Assembly: GCA_011947345.1 (NCBI GenBank)
Contig: JAAVTG010000597.1
Span: 48,883 to 112,882, forward strand
Length of the DNA stretch: 64,000 bases
Reading direction: 5' to 3'
From: Phytophthora quininea
Lineage: Eukaryota > Oomycota > Peronosporomycetes > Peronosporales > Peronosporaceae
This document shows, one piece after another, positions 52,322 to 62,660 of this stretch (its first letter is position 1; each line of letters begins with the position of its first letter). Made by a program: the position numbers and the translations under genes. The notes below the pieces were generated by a model that was not told the DNA's origin, did not search any database, and was given only the letters and a program-made list of their open reading frames with translations.

Positions 52322-53927
52322 CGATAGCGGCGTCCGCCGTCTCGGAGTGGGCTCTAATGGGTACCCGGGCCCAACACATTGCTGGCGACATCCTTCTTTC
52401 TAGCTCGGCTGCGGTAATTCCCCGAAGTGTGTATCTCACCCCATCTTTGATTGCGGCTCCTTCGAAACCAGTGTGCTGGGGTCGCTGCATGTGGTCCGCC
52501 GGCAAAACAATCGTGTCGTAGTATAGCGATTCGATGGAACCTCATGTACCACAATCGGTGGCAATTGCAGTGCTGTGCTTTTCCGCTTTTGCTGGGGTCT
52601 GCCCGGAACATGGCTGGGGACCAAGGTTACGATTGATGTACGGGAGTTACGTCATGCTATCTCGAGCGTTTTCCCTGATACCATCCGCAGCCTCCGAGCA
52701 GAGCAATGCCTGGAATGGCTCCCGTTTGTCGAACTAGCAGTGCTTCGCTTACAGGATCGCAAGGGGGCCAGAACACTGCGGCTCAAGCATTCCCCGCTGT
52801 TTGCGCCAACGGGATATATCTGCGGGATATTATGAGGTGGGAGCTTGATAGCGGGGGTATGTTGTCCATTCGGTTTACAAAGTCTTCCTCTCGACCTTCG
52901 ACATGAGCAAGAGCAGCTAATCCAGGCGCTTATCGCCAACTTTCCGCTCCTGCTAAATAGGGGGCAATTTGCCAATGAACTCCGGTATCGCACGATTCCT
53001 ATTGATCAACCCACGACCGCTGTTCTGAGTGGACAGGAGCATGTGGTGGCCCAGGTCGACTTTGGTGGACAAACGGATCCAGCCTTGCGCGGACGGTCGA
53101 TGGTCACCGCAGCCTTACTCGATACCTGAAAGCCTGCCTTGGTGCTGAGATCCACTTTCGCAATATTCACCCTCATCCCCGGACCTCACGTCCGGTCAGC
53201 CTCCGGGTCGACAAGTGGTGCAGTGCAAGCACCCGCGCCAAATACAAGCTGGCCATTACCAAAGCAACGACAGCACGAGGTGCCCAGTCAGCGAAGCGTC
53301 GAGCAGAACGCTGGGCGAGACTTAGTACGGAGGCAGCAGCAGGACTTAGTAAGCTGAAGTGGCGTCGGATACGGCGCATCATTGGGCTCAATCCTTGGGG
53401 GAGCAGATACTGCTGTAGCTCAAACATCATGCCTTCTCGACGTATGATGTCGGCCATCGAGCTGTCGGATGCCCACATCAGAGTTGCGTGCGTCTCGGCA
53501 GGGTTAATCTCCATCACATCTTCTGGCTTGCCTTGGAGCGTGCGAACTACAACGCGTGCTTGTGGAACGGTGGATTGAGCTCGGCCTGCCATCGGGGGGG
53601 ACAGGAAAAGTAATTTTCTCTCTGCAATTATCGGCTGTGCCAGCAGGGATTTGGATGTTGACGGACCGTGATTGCCAGCACCTCAGTGCCTCTGCGAAGG
53701 CCGTCTACATCGAAAGAGTGAACCAGTTGGCGGAAAGCTCGTGGAGAGTCGGCGCAGCTCTTTATTTTAATGCTGTGTGGCGGTGGCGGGTTTCCCACTT
53801 TGACTCGCTGAACGATATGTCGCCGGCGCACCACCAAGCGCTATTTCGCGCGCGGCTCCATTCTGCTAATCAAACGGTGGCGTTTATATCCAACAATCTT
53901 CACTTCTACCAGGACCTGAACAAGTAG
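52322..53927 (+). pseudogene. LINE post-RT region
   Basis: A series of broken frames. Near the end (53556-53927), ESSWRVGAALYFNAVWRWRV parallels LLWRVHTAIAFHATWRLRND of the short LINE family. No zinc-finger motif survives intact. Confidence 0.55.
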
Positions 53928-53949
53928 TGGTTCGCGCACTACGATCTTC

Positions 53950-54471
53950 GTGGGTACCTTCGGATACCCTACGCGTGGCATCCATCTTGAAGTACATTCT
54001 CTTTTTGATGGCGGCTCCCGTGGAAAGCCCGGGCGGCAGTGGAGCGGTGATCCTTCGTATGGGCAGGCGTTTGATTCCTTTGAAGTCTGCTGGGTTGTCA
54101 GCATGTCCTATGCTGCGAAAACCACAACCAACAATCTTGCGGAAAATCAGTGCCTCCTGCATGGGCTCCAAGCTGCGGCACCGCATAAGTGCGTACCTCT
54201 CCATGTCGTCGGCGACAGTTTGCTGATCATTCGGCAACAACGTTCTCGTACGCCTGCGAGGGCTGCCACTCTCAAACCGTTATACTGGCAAATACGCCGA
54301 CTTGCCGACAAACTTGATGTAGTCACTTGGTCACACCATCTTTGGAATTATAACAAAACCGCCAATGCTTTGGCCAATGTCGCCATGGACTTGCGCCGCA
54401 GTGCGCAATTCGATCTTACTCAATTAGGATCGATTCACCCGAAATGGGCAAGAGCACTTGCCCACAGGTGA
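53950..54471 (+). pseudogene. LINE RNase H domain
   Basis: Contains FDGGSRGKPG (first Asp), NNLAENQCLLHG (Glu), VVGDSLLIIRQQ (second Asp) and NKTANALANVAMD, where the last catalytic Asp is replaced by Asn. It would remove template RNA. The frame is open from about 53980 to 54471 and is the 3'-most coding part of the element. Confidence 0.8.
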
Positions 54472-54744
54472 CGTAGGTCACTGGGCAGAGCACAATCACG
54501 CAGAAGGGCTTTCGAGCTCCAAGGACGGCACTGTGTAAGCTCTCACCGGGGCTCCTGGGAACTCATCATGTGAGAAGCCTGGAGCGACTGCTGGCGGATG
54601 ATCTAGAGGCATCGGCCGGGACGGACATTAGAAGACGTTAGTCAATACTAAATGGCATCAATGTACCTCACTTCAAAACGAAAAAAACTGTGGTGAGTTT
54701 GCCAAAATACAGCACTCGCCGATTTCCCGAACACCACCGAGACC

Positions 54745-54905
54745 GCGCGCACGTTCTACCTCGTCTTCGTTGTTGTGACCGTGCTCTTCACTACAACTAC
54801 TACTGCTCACCGATCTCTTTGAGCAGCTGACGAAAAACGACCGCGAAGAGAGGAGTCATCGGGTCTTTGACGAACTTGGCCAAAGCCAAGATCAATGCAA
54901 CGAAG
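54745..54905 (+). pseudogene. Effector N-terminal remnant without start codon
   Basis: TARTFYLVFVVVTVLFTTTT resembles the family signal peptide, followed by AHRSL, a stop, and REERSH. The ATG found at this place in relatives (GACCATGCGCGC) is deleted (GACCGCGCGC). No C-terminal block follows. 54472-54740 is otherwise empty. Confidence 0.55.
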
Positions 54906-55195
54906 ATCAACCAACGATATATGGTTCCCTCTTACAATATCTTATGCGAATGGCGTTTGCTGCACGGTGTGATGTGGTTTGGAACACTTTGTTCTGTTTT
55001 GGAGACGAATTCGGTTCAAAATTGCTCGTATGACAAGTGAAATCAAAAGGAGAACCCCTACAAAGGTTAGTCGAAAGTGTTGAATTTGGGTTAATCGTCG
55101 GTCAGAGAGCTTAAACATTTCTCAGAAAGATAAATTGCCGAACTTCCTCGACCACCAATTCAACCATTCTACCTGTTGACAAACGATGTGGCTCT

Positions 55196-55383
55196 GTAAT
55201 TCGCTGCAGATTCCGCCCAGAAAGCTGAAAAGCGATCTGGTTGAGTCGCTAATAACGTCGACACTAGAGAAATAGGTAGTTACAGCAGTGGAAGGATAGC
55301 ATCAAAGCGTTCAAGGCGAAGGCCAGAGCATGGGATGATCAAAAGCGGCGACCCAAAGGGCACCAAGTTCTATAAAGCGTAAA
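55196..55383 (+). pseudogene. Effector remnant
   Basis: SAQKAEKRS resembles KAETRSLR of the effector at 3901. Further on, KGTKFYKA matches the family end (GAKFYDP). Stops interrupt all frames. Weak but consistent in order. Confidence 0.35.
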
Positions 55384-55492
55384 TCACGGATTCATAGAAG
55401 AAGACGGTCGAGACTTGAGAATAAAATGAATGTCAAGTGCTGTAGCGAACCGAATGCCGGCTCTTCTATCCAGACCAGACCATTGGATGTGA

Positions 55493-55902
55493 CTATGGCA
55501 CACTCTTCGCGCCAAATTTGAAGGTGTAGGACTCCAGAACGTTTTCAAACAGCTGCACGCGGGAGTCCTTCACGTCGTAGACTTTGGTCCCCTTGCCGTC
55601 GGTCTATAGAGGCTTGACGCCAACCTTCTCGAGGACCTTGTCCTTGCTTTCTCCAATCTTGATCAGCCTGAAGCCTTTCATCTCGTCGCTCACCTCCCTG
55701 GTGTTCTTTTTGTCCAGGTGATACTGGTGTTGCAGCTTTCCCTCAACGTGCTTGTACTTGTCTTTCAAACCGTTCAAAGTGTTTGAGGCGAATCTTCTCC
55801 GCCCTCATCTGCAAGGTGAAGGGATCGCTGTTCAGCATCCTCAGCGAAAACTGTCGCGAAGAGCGCGATCACAAGAACGTCCAACAGAGTGGACGCGCGC
55901 AT
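55493..55902 (-). pseudogene. RxLR-like effector, one frameshift and one stop
   Basis: The ATG at 55900-55902 gives MRASTLLDVLVIALFATVFA and EQRSLHLADEGGED. RSLH replaces RSLR. A phase change near 55790 leads to NTLNGLKDKYKHVEGKLQHQ, GFRLIKIGESKDKVLEKVGV-KPL, a TAG at 55604-55606, and KVYDVKDSRVQLFENVLE to the last stop at 55493-55495. The C-terminal half is closest to the fragment at 39541-39720. Confidence 0.75.
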
Positions 55903-55904
55903 GT

Positions 55905-57292
55905 GGATGAAGGTGTGGACTCCAACCAGCAAATCGTTGAGTGGAGTTTGAGACGCTGTATCGAATCGCCATAAGTTCGTAAAACAGGTCGTCAACCGAG
56001 CGAGTGCTCTCAAGAGAATCGTTGGAAGAACTACTTAAACAGTAAGACTTATTGCTGCTAACGCTCTCAATGAGCTTGCTATTTTCTTTTTCTTGTTTGC
56101 GACCGCAAGATATGTCCGAGTAGTTTTAGGACTATTTTTGTTTTTGCAAAAGTTTGCACTACGCCAAGGCGATGCTGCTGCTGTTCTGGAGATGGAGTTC
56201 GGACAACCTGAATCAGGTGCACACAATCCAAGTCTCGTGGTTTCAGTTAAAACAAACACAAAGATCTGTTTAGTGTAAGCGATATTGCTTCTTCGGTTGT
56301 TTTCTCAAATCTTTTTTACGACTGCTACGTCTCAGTATTACGTTAATTGGTCTAGACAGCACTGAAGAAAATATATGCTCGAGGAGCTATCCTCGCTAAG
56401 AACCGGCGTTATAGGATCTAACTACTGCGACCAGAAAACTTACGTGGCCTACCGATGGACGACTTCGCCAATAGCAAAAATTGATCGCTCCACTCGAGGT
56501 AACAATTGCGTTTGTGTGACACTGCAAAGTCGTAGTATAGTGCTCGATACAATAGGAGCAAATGCCAAATCGAGAACACGGTGTAGTTTTACATCTTGAA
56601 CGCCTTGGTTCGATGTGCGATGGCTTAACGCCATGTTAGCGAGAACTGCATCTTGATCATCTCTTTTCTCGAGCGCGCTGTCGATTTTTATTCGTGGTGT
56701 GTGACGATCGGTCGACTTCATGTTCGGTTAAAAGCCTCGCCATCGCGCCTTCACTGGTAATGTTTGGTCGTTTATCGATGTGTCCGATGCCTCTCATGGC
56801 CAGCACTTCCATCGACAATATCCGGCGCGCCTCGGCGTTGGCGTCACTTGCAGTTCGCTGCAACTGCAACTGCTGGTAGCGCATGGACCAAACCGCTGCC
56901 GTCGATCCGATGACAGCTTGCAGCTCGGTTTCCTATACAATCTCCGTGCCATTTACACCTTCCACGGAGCGAATGGCTGGCCGGCAATGCGCATACGACT
57001 TCAACACGGCGAGGGGAGCAGGCCAAATCCCGGCCGCACTGCAACCACAAGGAATCTCCCTGGGTCTGTCTCTGGTGTGCATAACCTGTCCACCCCGCTT
57101 ACCATAACACTTGACAGGTTGATATTCTTCAAATATTATTACAATACTGAATGTATTTTACCTCTAATATTGAAACTGCTTATTCAGTCTAACAGGACGC
57201 CGTGTTGGCCACGTCTCGTACGTGGCAGCTCCGCCCATCCCCCATACTTACGAGCAGCTCAACTGGCGCCCACTCATTCCTCCAAGTTGCTC
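55905..57292. other. Intergenic before the asparaginase gene
   Basis: Short ORFs on both strands (for example 56449-56721 and 56657-56884 minus) show no recognised domain. The region nearest 57293 should hold the asparaginase promoter; CACTCATTCCTCCAAGTT at 57270-57287 resembles the oomycete initiator. Confidence 0.4.
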
Positions 57293-58582
57293 ATGGGCAA
57301 GAAGTCCAAGGCGACCCGTAACGGCAGCAACAGCTTCAGCGCCTCGTTCGACGGCGCGCAGGACGGCATCAGCCCCGTGACCGTAACGCTCGACCCGACC
57401 GAGTCGCACTGCTGCGCCTCTCCAGGCTCCATGCACGCGCCTAATGGAGTGGGCGACAAGCCCGAGCGCTCGCACTGCCTCGTCATCTACACGGGCGGCA
57501 CCTTCGGTATGGTGCCCGACGAGAACGGCGTGCTGCACCCGAGCAGCGGCTTCCTGGAGAAGAAGATCAGCGAGATGGACGAGTTCAAGTTCGAGAACAT
57601 GCCCAAGGTGACGGTCAGTGAGTGGGCCGAGCCCATCGACTCGTCCGATATGTCCCCGCAGGACTGGGGCGCCATTGCCACTGAGATCGAGGCCAAGTAC
57701 TGGGACTATGACGGCTTCGTGGTGCTACAGGGCACTGATACCATGGCCTACACGGCTTCAGCATTGTCCTTCATGCTGGAATACCTCGGCAAGCCCGTGG
57801 TCATCTCGGGAGCCATGATCCCCCTCCACTTCCCCCACAGTGACGCACGGCGCAACCTCATCATGTCGGTCATGTGTGCGGCTACGTTGGCCATTCCTGA
57901 GGTCTGCATCTACTCCAATAACAAGTTGCTGAGAGGCAACCGCACCACCAAAGTGGCCAACATGTCGGTGGACGCCTTCCACTCGCCCAACTTCCCGTCG
58001 CTCGCGATCACCGGCGTGGAAGCGACTGTGGACCAGCCACTCATCCTTCCGTACCCGCGCTCCCGCTTCCGCGCGTTCACGGACTTGTCGACCAACATCT
58101 GCGTCTTCCACTTGGTGCCTGGTTTCGACGATGAATGTATTGAAGCGTACATTGAGCGCCACAATGCCAACAAGGACAAGGGCACGCGCAAGGCTGTAGT
58201 GTTTGCACTGTACGGAACGGGAAATGCTCCATTGAGGAAGGATGGCTTTCTGCGACTGGTGAAGAGCGCCATCGACTCGCACATTCCAGTGACTATCACG
58301 TCGCAGTGCGTGCAGGGCCGAACGCAGCTTGACACGTACGCTACGGGTGTGAACTTGCTCAACATGGGAGTCATTACGTCTTTGGACATGACCATCGAGG
58401 CCTGTGTGTCCAAACTGGCCTACCTCATGGGTAAGGGCTTCGAAGGTGCGGAGCTCAAGGCTAAGATGGAGACAGACCTGCGGGGAGAGCTCTCTATCGT
58501 GGACGCCGTCGCCAACGGAGAAGAAATGAGCCGTACGCGCCAGTACCGCAAGACCGTCGTCCGCAGCTTCGCCTCCCACTAG
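57293..58582 (+). CDS. L-asparaginase, bacterial type I (AnsA-like)
   Basis: Hydrolyses asparagine to aspartate and ammonia, probably in the cytosol (no signal peptide or membrane segment). The 429-residue product from ATG 57293 has a 60-residue low-complexity N-terminal extension, then the family boxes: VIYTGGTFGM (nucleophile Thr near residue 70), VVLQGTDTMAYTASALSF (Thr-Asp pair near 148-149), SGAMIPL, SDARRN and GTGNAP. The reading frame stays open upstream to 56780, but that part lacks similarity, and the ATG follows an Inr-like site. Single exon, no lesion, GC-richer than its surroundings: a conserved host gene within repeats. Confidence 0.93.
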   Translation: MGKKSKATRNGSNSFSASFDGAQDGISPVTVTLDPTESHCCASPGSMHAPNGVGDKPERSHCLVIYTGGTFGMVPDENGVLHPSSGFLEKKISEMDEFKFENMPKVTVSEWAEPIDSSDMSPQDWGAIATEIEAKYWDYDGFVVLQGTDTMAYTASALSFMLEYLGKPVVISGAMIPLHFPHSDARRNLIMSVMCAATLAIPEVCIYSNNKLLRGNRTTKVANMSVDAFHSPNFPSLAITGVEATVDQPLILPYPRSRFRAFTDLSTNICVFHLVPGFDDECIEAYIERHNANKDKGTRKAVVFALYGTGNAPLRKDGFLRLVKSAIDSHIPVTITSQCVQGRTQLDTYATGVNLLNMGVITSLDMTIEACVSKLAYLMGKGFEGAELKAKMETDLRGELSIVDAVANGEEMSRTRQYRKTVVRSFASH

Positions 58583-58585
58583 GAA

Positions 58586-59620
58586 GCCGGAATACACATA
58601 CACTTGGTCTTGGATTGATGAAATAGACTGTACTACTTGTTTTACGTTGCATTGGTCACCCGACTTGACACACAAAGACGAAAACTGAGAAGATACTACA
58701 GTAGTATAGATCGCTGAGTCGGAATCGCAAAGGTTCGCAGTCTACTCGAATGTCTGAAGCAGGAATTCTAGCTCACTAAAATATTGCGGTCGTTGGTACA
58801 AGGCGAGCACTACGACGGGTTCGTTGCCAAGCGGAATCTGATGTGTGAGCAATACTTCAATGCACTTAAGTTAAGCATGCAGAGATTGAGCTTCCAGATC
58901 AGCAAAGGCGATGAGGAGTTAGCTTCATGGAATACAAAGGGAAAAGGTGCTATTACCAACAGCAACAAAAATGCTACGAAGCTCATCGTTCCCCACAAAC
59001 TCAGCTTTCAAGTGCTCATACATCGTGTCCAGTAATGGCAGCGTGTCTTCGGACGATTCGTACTTCCGCTTCTGAGCCCAATCCACGCCAGTCTTTGCGC
59101 CAGCTTCTGTCATTCCATGATTCTCGTTTATCGTCATCTGAAATCCATAGCACTGCCAAAACAATGTGCACGCTGGGGCAGAATCGTATTCACCGCAAAC
59201 CCCTGTGGTTTTGGTCGGTGATACAACTGGAAAATCCTCTGGAATACCAAGCGCAAGCCTTGAGTCAAAGGAACTTCATCCGCCTTCTGGTTGACCCTCC
59301 CTGCAATCGACTTCGAGAGAGACTTCCGAGACTGAAAGGCATTGATGACTGCGGTGACGTTAAATACATTGATCGCCTCTGATCTGATTAGTCTCAAAAA
59401 GGTGTCTGGGGATTCCTCCGTATTCGAAATATCTGGACTCCACAAGGTCTTCGGATAAAGACAACCGTCCTCCCCGCCTGCACACCACCTCGCAGTCCTT
59501 GATAGTATCAATTGCCTGCAACGCCGGTCACGGTTCGGTCGATTATTCCCGCTTCAGCGTCCACCGTCGTTCACTGTTGGCCTCCACCTGCTGCTTCCCT
59601 CTGACGTCCACCGAAAGCTT
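58586..59620 (-). other. Unidentified possible gene remnant
   Basis: Minus-strand frames 59134-59511 (LRSEAINVFNVTAVINAFQS, PLTQGLRLVFQRIFQLYHRP) and 58925-59164 (VDWAQKRKYESSEDTLPLLD) look coding and may be parts of one interrupted gene, but I recognise neither and see no start. The stretch 59626-59930 is a Ser/Leu-rich repeat-like sequence with GCTGCCGATTCGAGACT-type units. Confidence 0.3.
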
Positions 59621-60169
59621 CCTGCTTGCTGTCGTCTCCTGATGACTGTCTACCACCACCGTTGGTGCTGTCGTCGCTGCCGCACTTCTGTCGTCACTTC
59701 AGCTGCTTGCTCTTATCGCTGCCGATTCGAGACTACTTGCTCACGTTGCTGCGCATTCGATTTTGTTCTCATAGCTGTCGATTGAAGACTACTTCGACAC
59801 TTGTTCTCGTCGCTGCTGATTGGAGACTGGCTGTCCTCATCGCTCACACCGAACGCGACCTTCACCATCGGTCGTCTCCCAAGTCGCAACCGTCTGACAA
59901 TTATTGATTGTCGTTCAGACACGCCTCGGCGTCGCTGCCACTGACTTTACCCAGGACTATCACAATTGCATTTGGTGAGAGGAAAGTTTAAAACCAGAGG
60001 GAAGAATACGAACGGGGACCGGAAGGGAAGATGGATCACAAAACCTGCATTGTTCACGGGCATGTTTTGTGTTGGTAACATTAGCACTTTTGTGGGCAGC
60101 ATAACAACGGAAGAAGAAAGAAATGCAAGTTGATTAGCCAGCGGAAGATATGAAGGGTGTTCTGGATAT

Positions 60170-60433
60170 TGTTCCGTCAGAATTTGGTTTTTCCCTTCAC
60201 GACTTGGAGCACTTCTTTGCCCATCGACTTGCCTACTTGGTACCCTACCTGGGCATTCCAGGCATTCCATTTGGCTGATTGATATTTGGCTTTCAGGCGC
60301 TCCATGCTGGGCAATCCCTCTCTTCGCTGTCGTCGTTGCCAGCGATTGGAAGCGAGCGTTGCTCGCTACTTCCGGGGAAGGCCGTGGCGAAGAGCACGAC
60401 CATGGCAATGGTCAGCAGGTAGAACGCGCGCAT
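60170..60433 (-). pseudogene. RxLR-like effector, N-terminal half only
   Basis: The ATG at 60431-60433 starts MRAFYLLTIAMVVLFATAFP, then EQRSLPIAGNDDSEER: RSLP has lost the final Arg. One missing G shifts the frame after EER; the other phase reads LPSMERLKAKYQSAKW, GYQVGKSMGKEVLQVVKGK and stops. The C-terminal block is absent here, but a matching half lies on the opposite strand at 60900-61109. The parent resembles 35298-35728. Confidence 0.72.
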
Positions 60434-60560
60434 GGGTCGTGAGATGTAGTAGCGGTCCGTGGCGTTGGCTGGTGTATTGAAGAATGAGGCCTTTGATACC
60501 AGTGCCGAACTGTTAAGGGGATACAATTCATGTTTGTCGACAGCCGCAATCTGCGTTCAC

Positions 60561-60575
60561 CGAACAGGATCTGCC
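60561..60575 (-). promoter_or_regulatory. Effector-upstream motif
   Basis: CGAACAGGATCTGCC on the plus strand, exact reverse complement of GGCAGATCCTGTTCG, 128 bases upstream of the minus-strand start at 60433. Confidence 0.55.
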
Positions 60576-60579
60576 ATGG

Positions 60580-60780
60580 GAAGAGAGAAATGCCAGCGAG
60601 AGTACTCGAAAGCAACTTCATCGATGAGCGCCTGCAACCTGTAGCCGTCGTGAATGATGCTACGCTTTGTAGCGAAATCCAATGGCCAAAACTCGACGGA
60701 GGCTCGGCATCAACAAGCTCTCAATCCATGGGCAGAGCTCTACATGTACACTGTACACTGTCGCGTTAGGTCTACAGTAG
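60580..60780. repeat. Inverted copy of 34960-35140
   Basis: The segment with GAGAGTACTCGAAAGCAACT and GGAGGCTCGGCATCAACAAG recurs in reverse complement at 34970-35125, so the flank of the effector was inverted in one copy. Confidence 0.8.
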
Positions 60781-60899
60781 TGTGATTACGGATTTTGAGT
60801 GTTCATGTGACCACCAAGTCAATATTTGACGCCATCTTTGGTGGGTCCGCGTCAACATTGGCCAAGCGAAGATCGAAGTCACCTTGTCGGCGTCTGGCG

Positions 60900-61109
60900 T
60901 TGGCAACGGAAATGTCCGAAGAATTAAAAACGAAGGTCAACATGCTCGATTCCATCAAGAAGGGTGAAAGTGAAGAAACGATTCTCGCCAGGTTCGACGT
61001 CAAGCCTTTGTTCACGAATGCCCAGGGCCACAACATCTACGACTCCAATAACCCATTCGTGCAGATGTACCGTAAGATGTACGCGGTTGCCAACAAGAAG
61101 AAGACGTAG
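60900..61109 (+). pseudogene. Effector C-terminal half
   Basis: SEELKTKVNMLDSIKKGESE, then ETILARFDVKPL, NIYDSNNPFVQMYRKMYAVA and the stop. Closely matches the end of 35298-35728. No start or signal peptide in this orientation. Confidence 0.72.
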
Positions 61110-61294
61110 TGATCTTCGGGCTTAAGAAGCGTGCTAGGGAACATGCAACTTAAGCATTTGCTTGCTGGTTAAGAAATAATACCATGTTCCAACTGAAAAC
61201 GCGTAGTTACTTGAACTTGCGATGGATGCAATTTCGGAACCGCCCGAGCACCCGGAAGAAGGATTATGTAGTTAGCTACGATTGAAGGAATACT

Positions 61295-61888
61295 GTGGTG
61301 AAAGGAAATCAATGGGGCATCGGTGGCGATTCAAGCCGGGAGAACGACCGATATTCCTACGGCAGTAGGGTATTCAAATATATTGTAAACGAGCACATTC
61401 AAGAACGACTTGGACCGGGGCTGGATATTGCTGGGGAATACGACAAGAACTTGCAATATCCACACGCAGCCGGAACAGCAGGAAATGAGCCTAGTTTGAA
61501 CGGCATCGTCCGCAAGAAGGTGCAGCAAGCAAAAGAGCAACTATTAAGATTAGTACGTTTAGGAACGGCTCAAGCTCACTTGAGAAGTGCACAGCCAATT
61601 CAGAAGAAACTATTGGCAGCGACAGCCACGGAAGGAGCCTTAAAGGAGGCAAATGCAGAGTCATGGACAATCAGCAGGAAGACAGATGTATCGGCTGTCA
61701 TAAAGCTGATTCAGAAATTTGGTGACAAGGAGATACAGTGGTCACAACCACTTCCAGCCCAACTCAGGGAGATGATTCAACAACAGCTCCAGCGACACGG
61801 AACACGGCATCCCAAGACAAAAGTGAAACAAACCGGAAGCATTAGGCAGAGCCTACAGAGATATCAGGAACCTATTAGTTGGAGATAA
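61295..61888 (+). CDS. Unknown helical protein, copy B
   Basis: An unbroken frame of 197 codons, but without an ATG near its start (GTG at 61295). Not recognised. Sequence is Gln/Lys-rich and helical (VRKKVQQAKEQLLRLVRLG, LPAQLREMIQQQLQRHG). Copy A carries a one-base insertion in the same frame. A short ATG frame (MDAISEPPEHPEEG) ends just upstream at 61271, so these may be exons of a transposon-derived gene. Confidence 0.45.
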   Translation: MVKGNQWGIGGDSSRENDRYSYGSRVFKYIVNEHIQERLGPGLDIAGEYDKNLQYPHAAGTAGNEPSLNGIVRKKVQQAKEQLLRLVRLGTAQAHLRSAQPIQKKLLAATATEGALKEANAESWTISRKTDVSAVIKLIQKFGDKEIQWSQPLPAQLREMIQQQLQRHGTRHPKTKVKQTGSIRQSLQRYQEPISWR

Positions 61889-62243
61889 CAAATAATAGTG
61901 GACCTATGAACCGCCACTATCTGTTCGCCATAGGTGATGGCAATCAACAAGATTTGCGTCGACACTTACAGAGCTCCATGACAACCGGCGCGTACACTCA
62001 AAAGTCTTACGATCTGACATTTCACGCGATATTTGCCTCGTCTGGCAAAACCAGAGCGCAGAAAACAATGAGATGCCCGAGACTCAAGTTGATCGGCATG
62101 GCTTTAATAGGGCTCGCGACAGTCATTTTTCATGCAAATATCAAAACAAATTCGGGGAATCAACTCTATCCGCATGCAAGCACTGTTTGCGTACGATCCT
62201 GTAAGTGCAGTTCGCATTCGAACCCGAAAAGAGCCGTTTGGTC

Positions 62244-62262
62244 GTTCATTGACCATTTTGCC
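62244..62262 (+). promoter_or_regulatory. Oomycete-type initiator, copy B
   Basis: Same as 36863-36881; about 50 bases before the ATG at 62311. Confidence 0.55.
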
Positions 62263-62310
62263 TTCTCCTGCCCACGTCACCAACCGAAGCACGAACAACA
62301 AACACAAACC

Positions 62311-62445
62311 ATGAAATTCATCATCGCGATCGCCGTTATTGCTGTGTGCATGGCCCAGGTTACTGAGCTGTGTCTGGCTTACGACATTCCGCCTGCGAAT
62401 AACTTCTACGAAAAATCCGGCGTGTACAAGCGGGGAGCTCATTAG
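62311..62445 (+). CDS. Small secreted peptide, copy B
   Basis: Encodes the same 44 residues as 36930-37064, including the signal peptide. Leader and Inr are also conserved, so both copies could be expressed. Confidence 0.6.
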   Translation: MKFIIAIAVIAVCMAQVTELCLAYDIPPANNFYEKSGVYKRGAH

Positions 62446-62660
62446 GGACCAAGCGACGAGATCGAGCAAAAAGATTCAATTCTTTTTAGCTGAGGCGCCA
62501 CACAATAATCGTCAAACACTGCTCATTCACAACTGTGAGTTTGTGTGAAACGCCTTTGTCGTCAATGCCTAATATTTGTCCTTGGCGAGGTTGAAGACCC
62601 AGAGAGATCTTTTATCTTCGACAGGATCCCTCACGCGAAGAAGTTGATTTCGATGCTCTA

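Larger units (their letters stand above)
45000..54480 (+). mobile_element. Long LINE with OTU-like, endonuclease, RT and RNase H regions, decayed
   Basis: A near-complete non-LTR element on the plus strand: gag-like ORF1, OTU-like region, an uncharacterised segment, APE-type endonuclease, reverse transcriptase, post-RT region and RNase H. Many stops and frameshifts show that it is inactive. Both boundaries are approximate; I found neither target duplication nor a defined tail. The family differs from the short LINE-tail family elsewhere in the window, which shows no RNase H after the post-RT block. Confidence 0.85.

Noticed and set aside
56657..56884. Minus-strand frame with ANAEARRILS as a possible effector
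   Set aside because: No signal peptide, no clear RxLR or dEER, and no family C-terminal block.
56780..57292. A 171-codon upstream extension of the asparaginase frame
   Set aside because: It shows no similarity to asparaginases and ends in low-complexity sequence; the ATG at 57293 follows an Inr-like site.
59626..59907. Ser/Leu-rich plus-strand ORF with hydrophobic start
   Set aside because: It is built from degenerate short repeats and has no recognisable domain.
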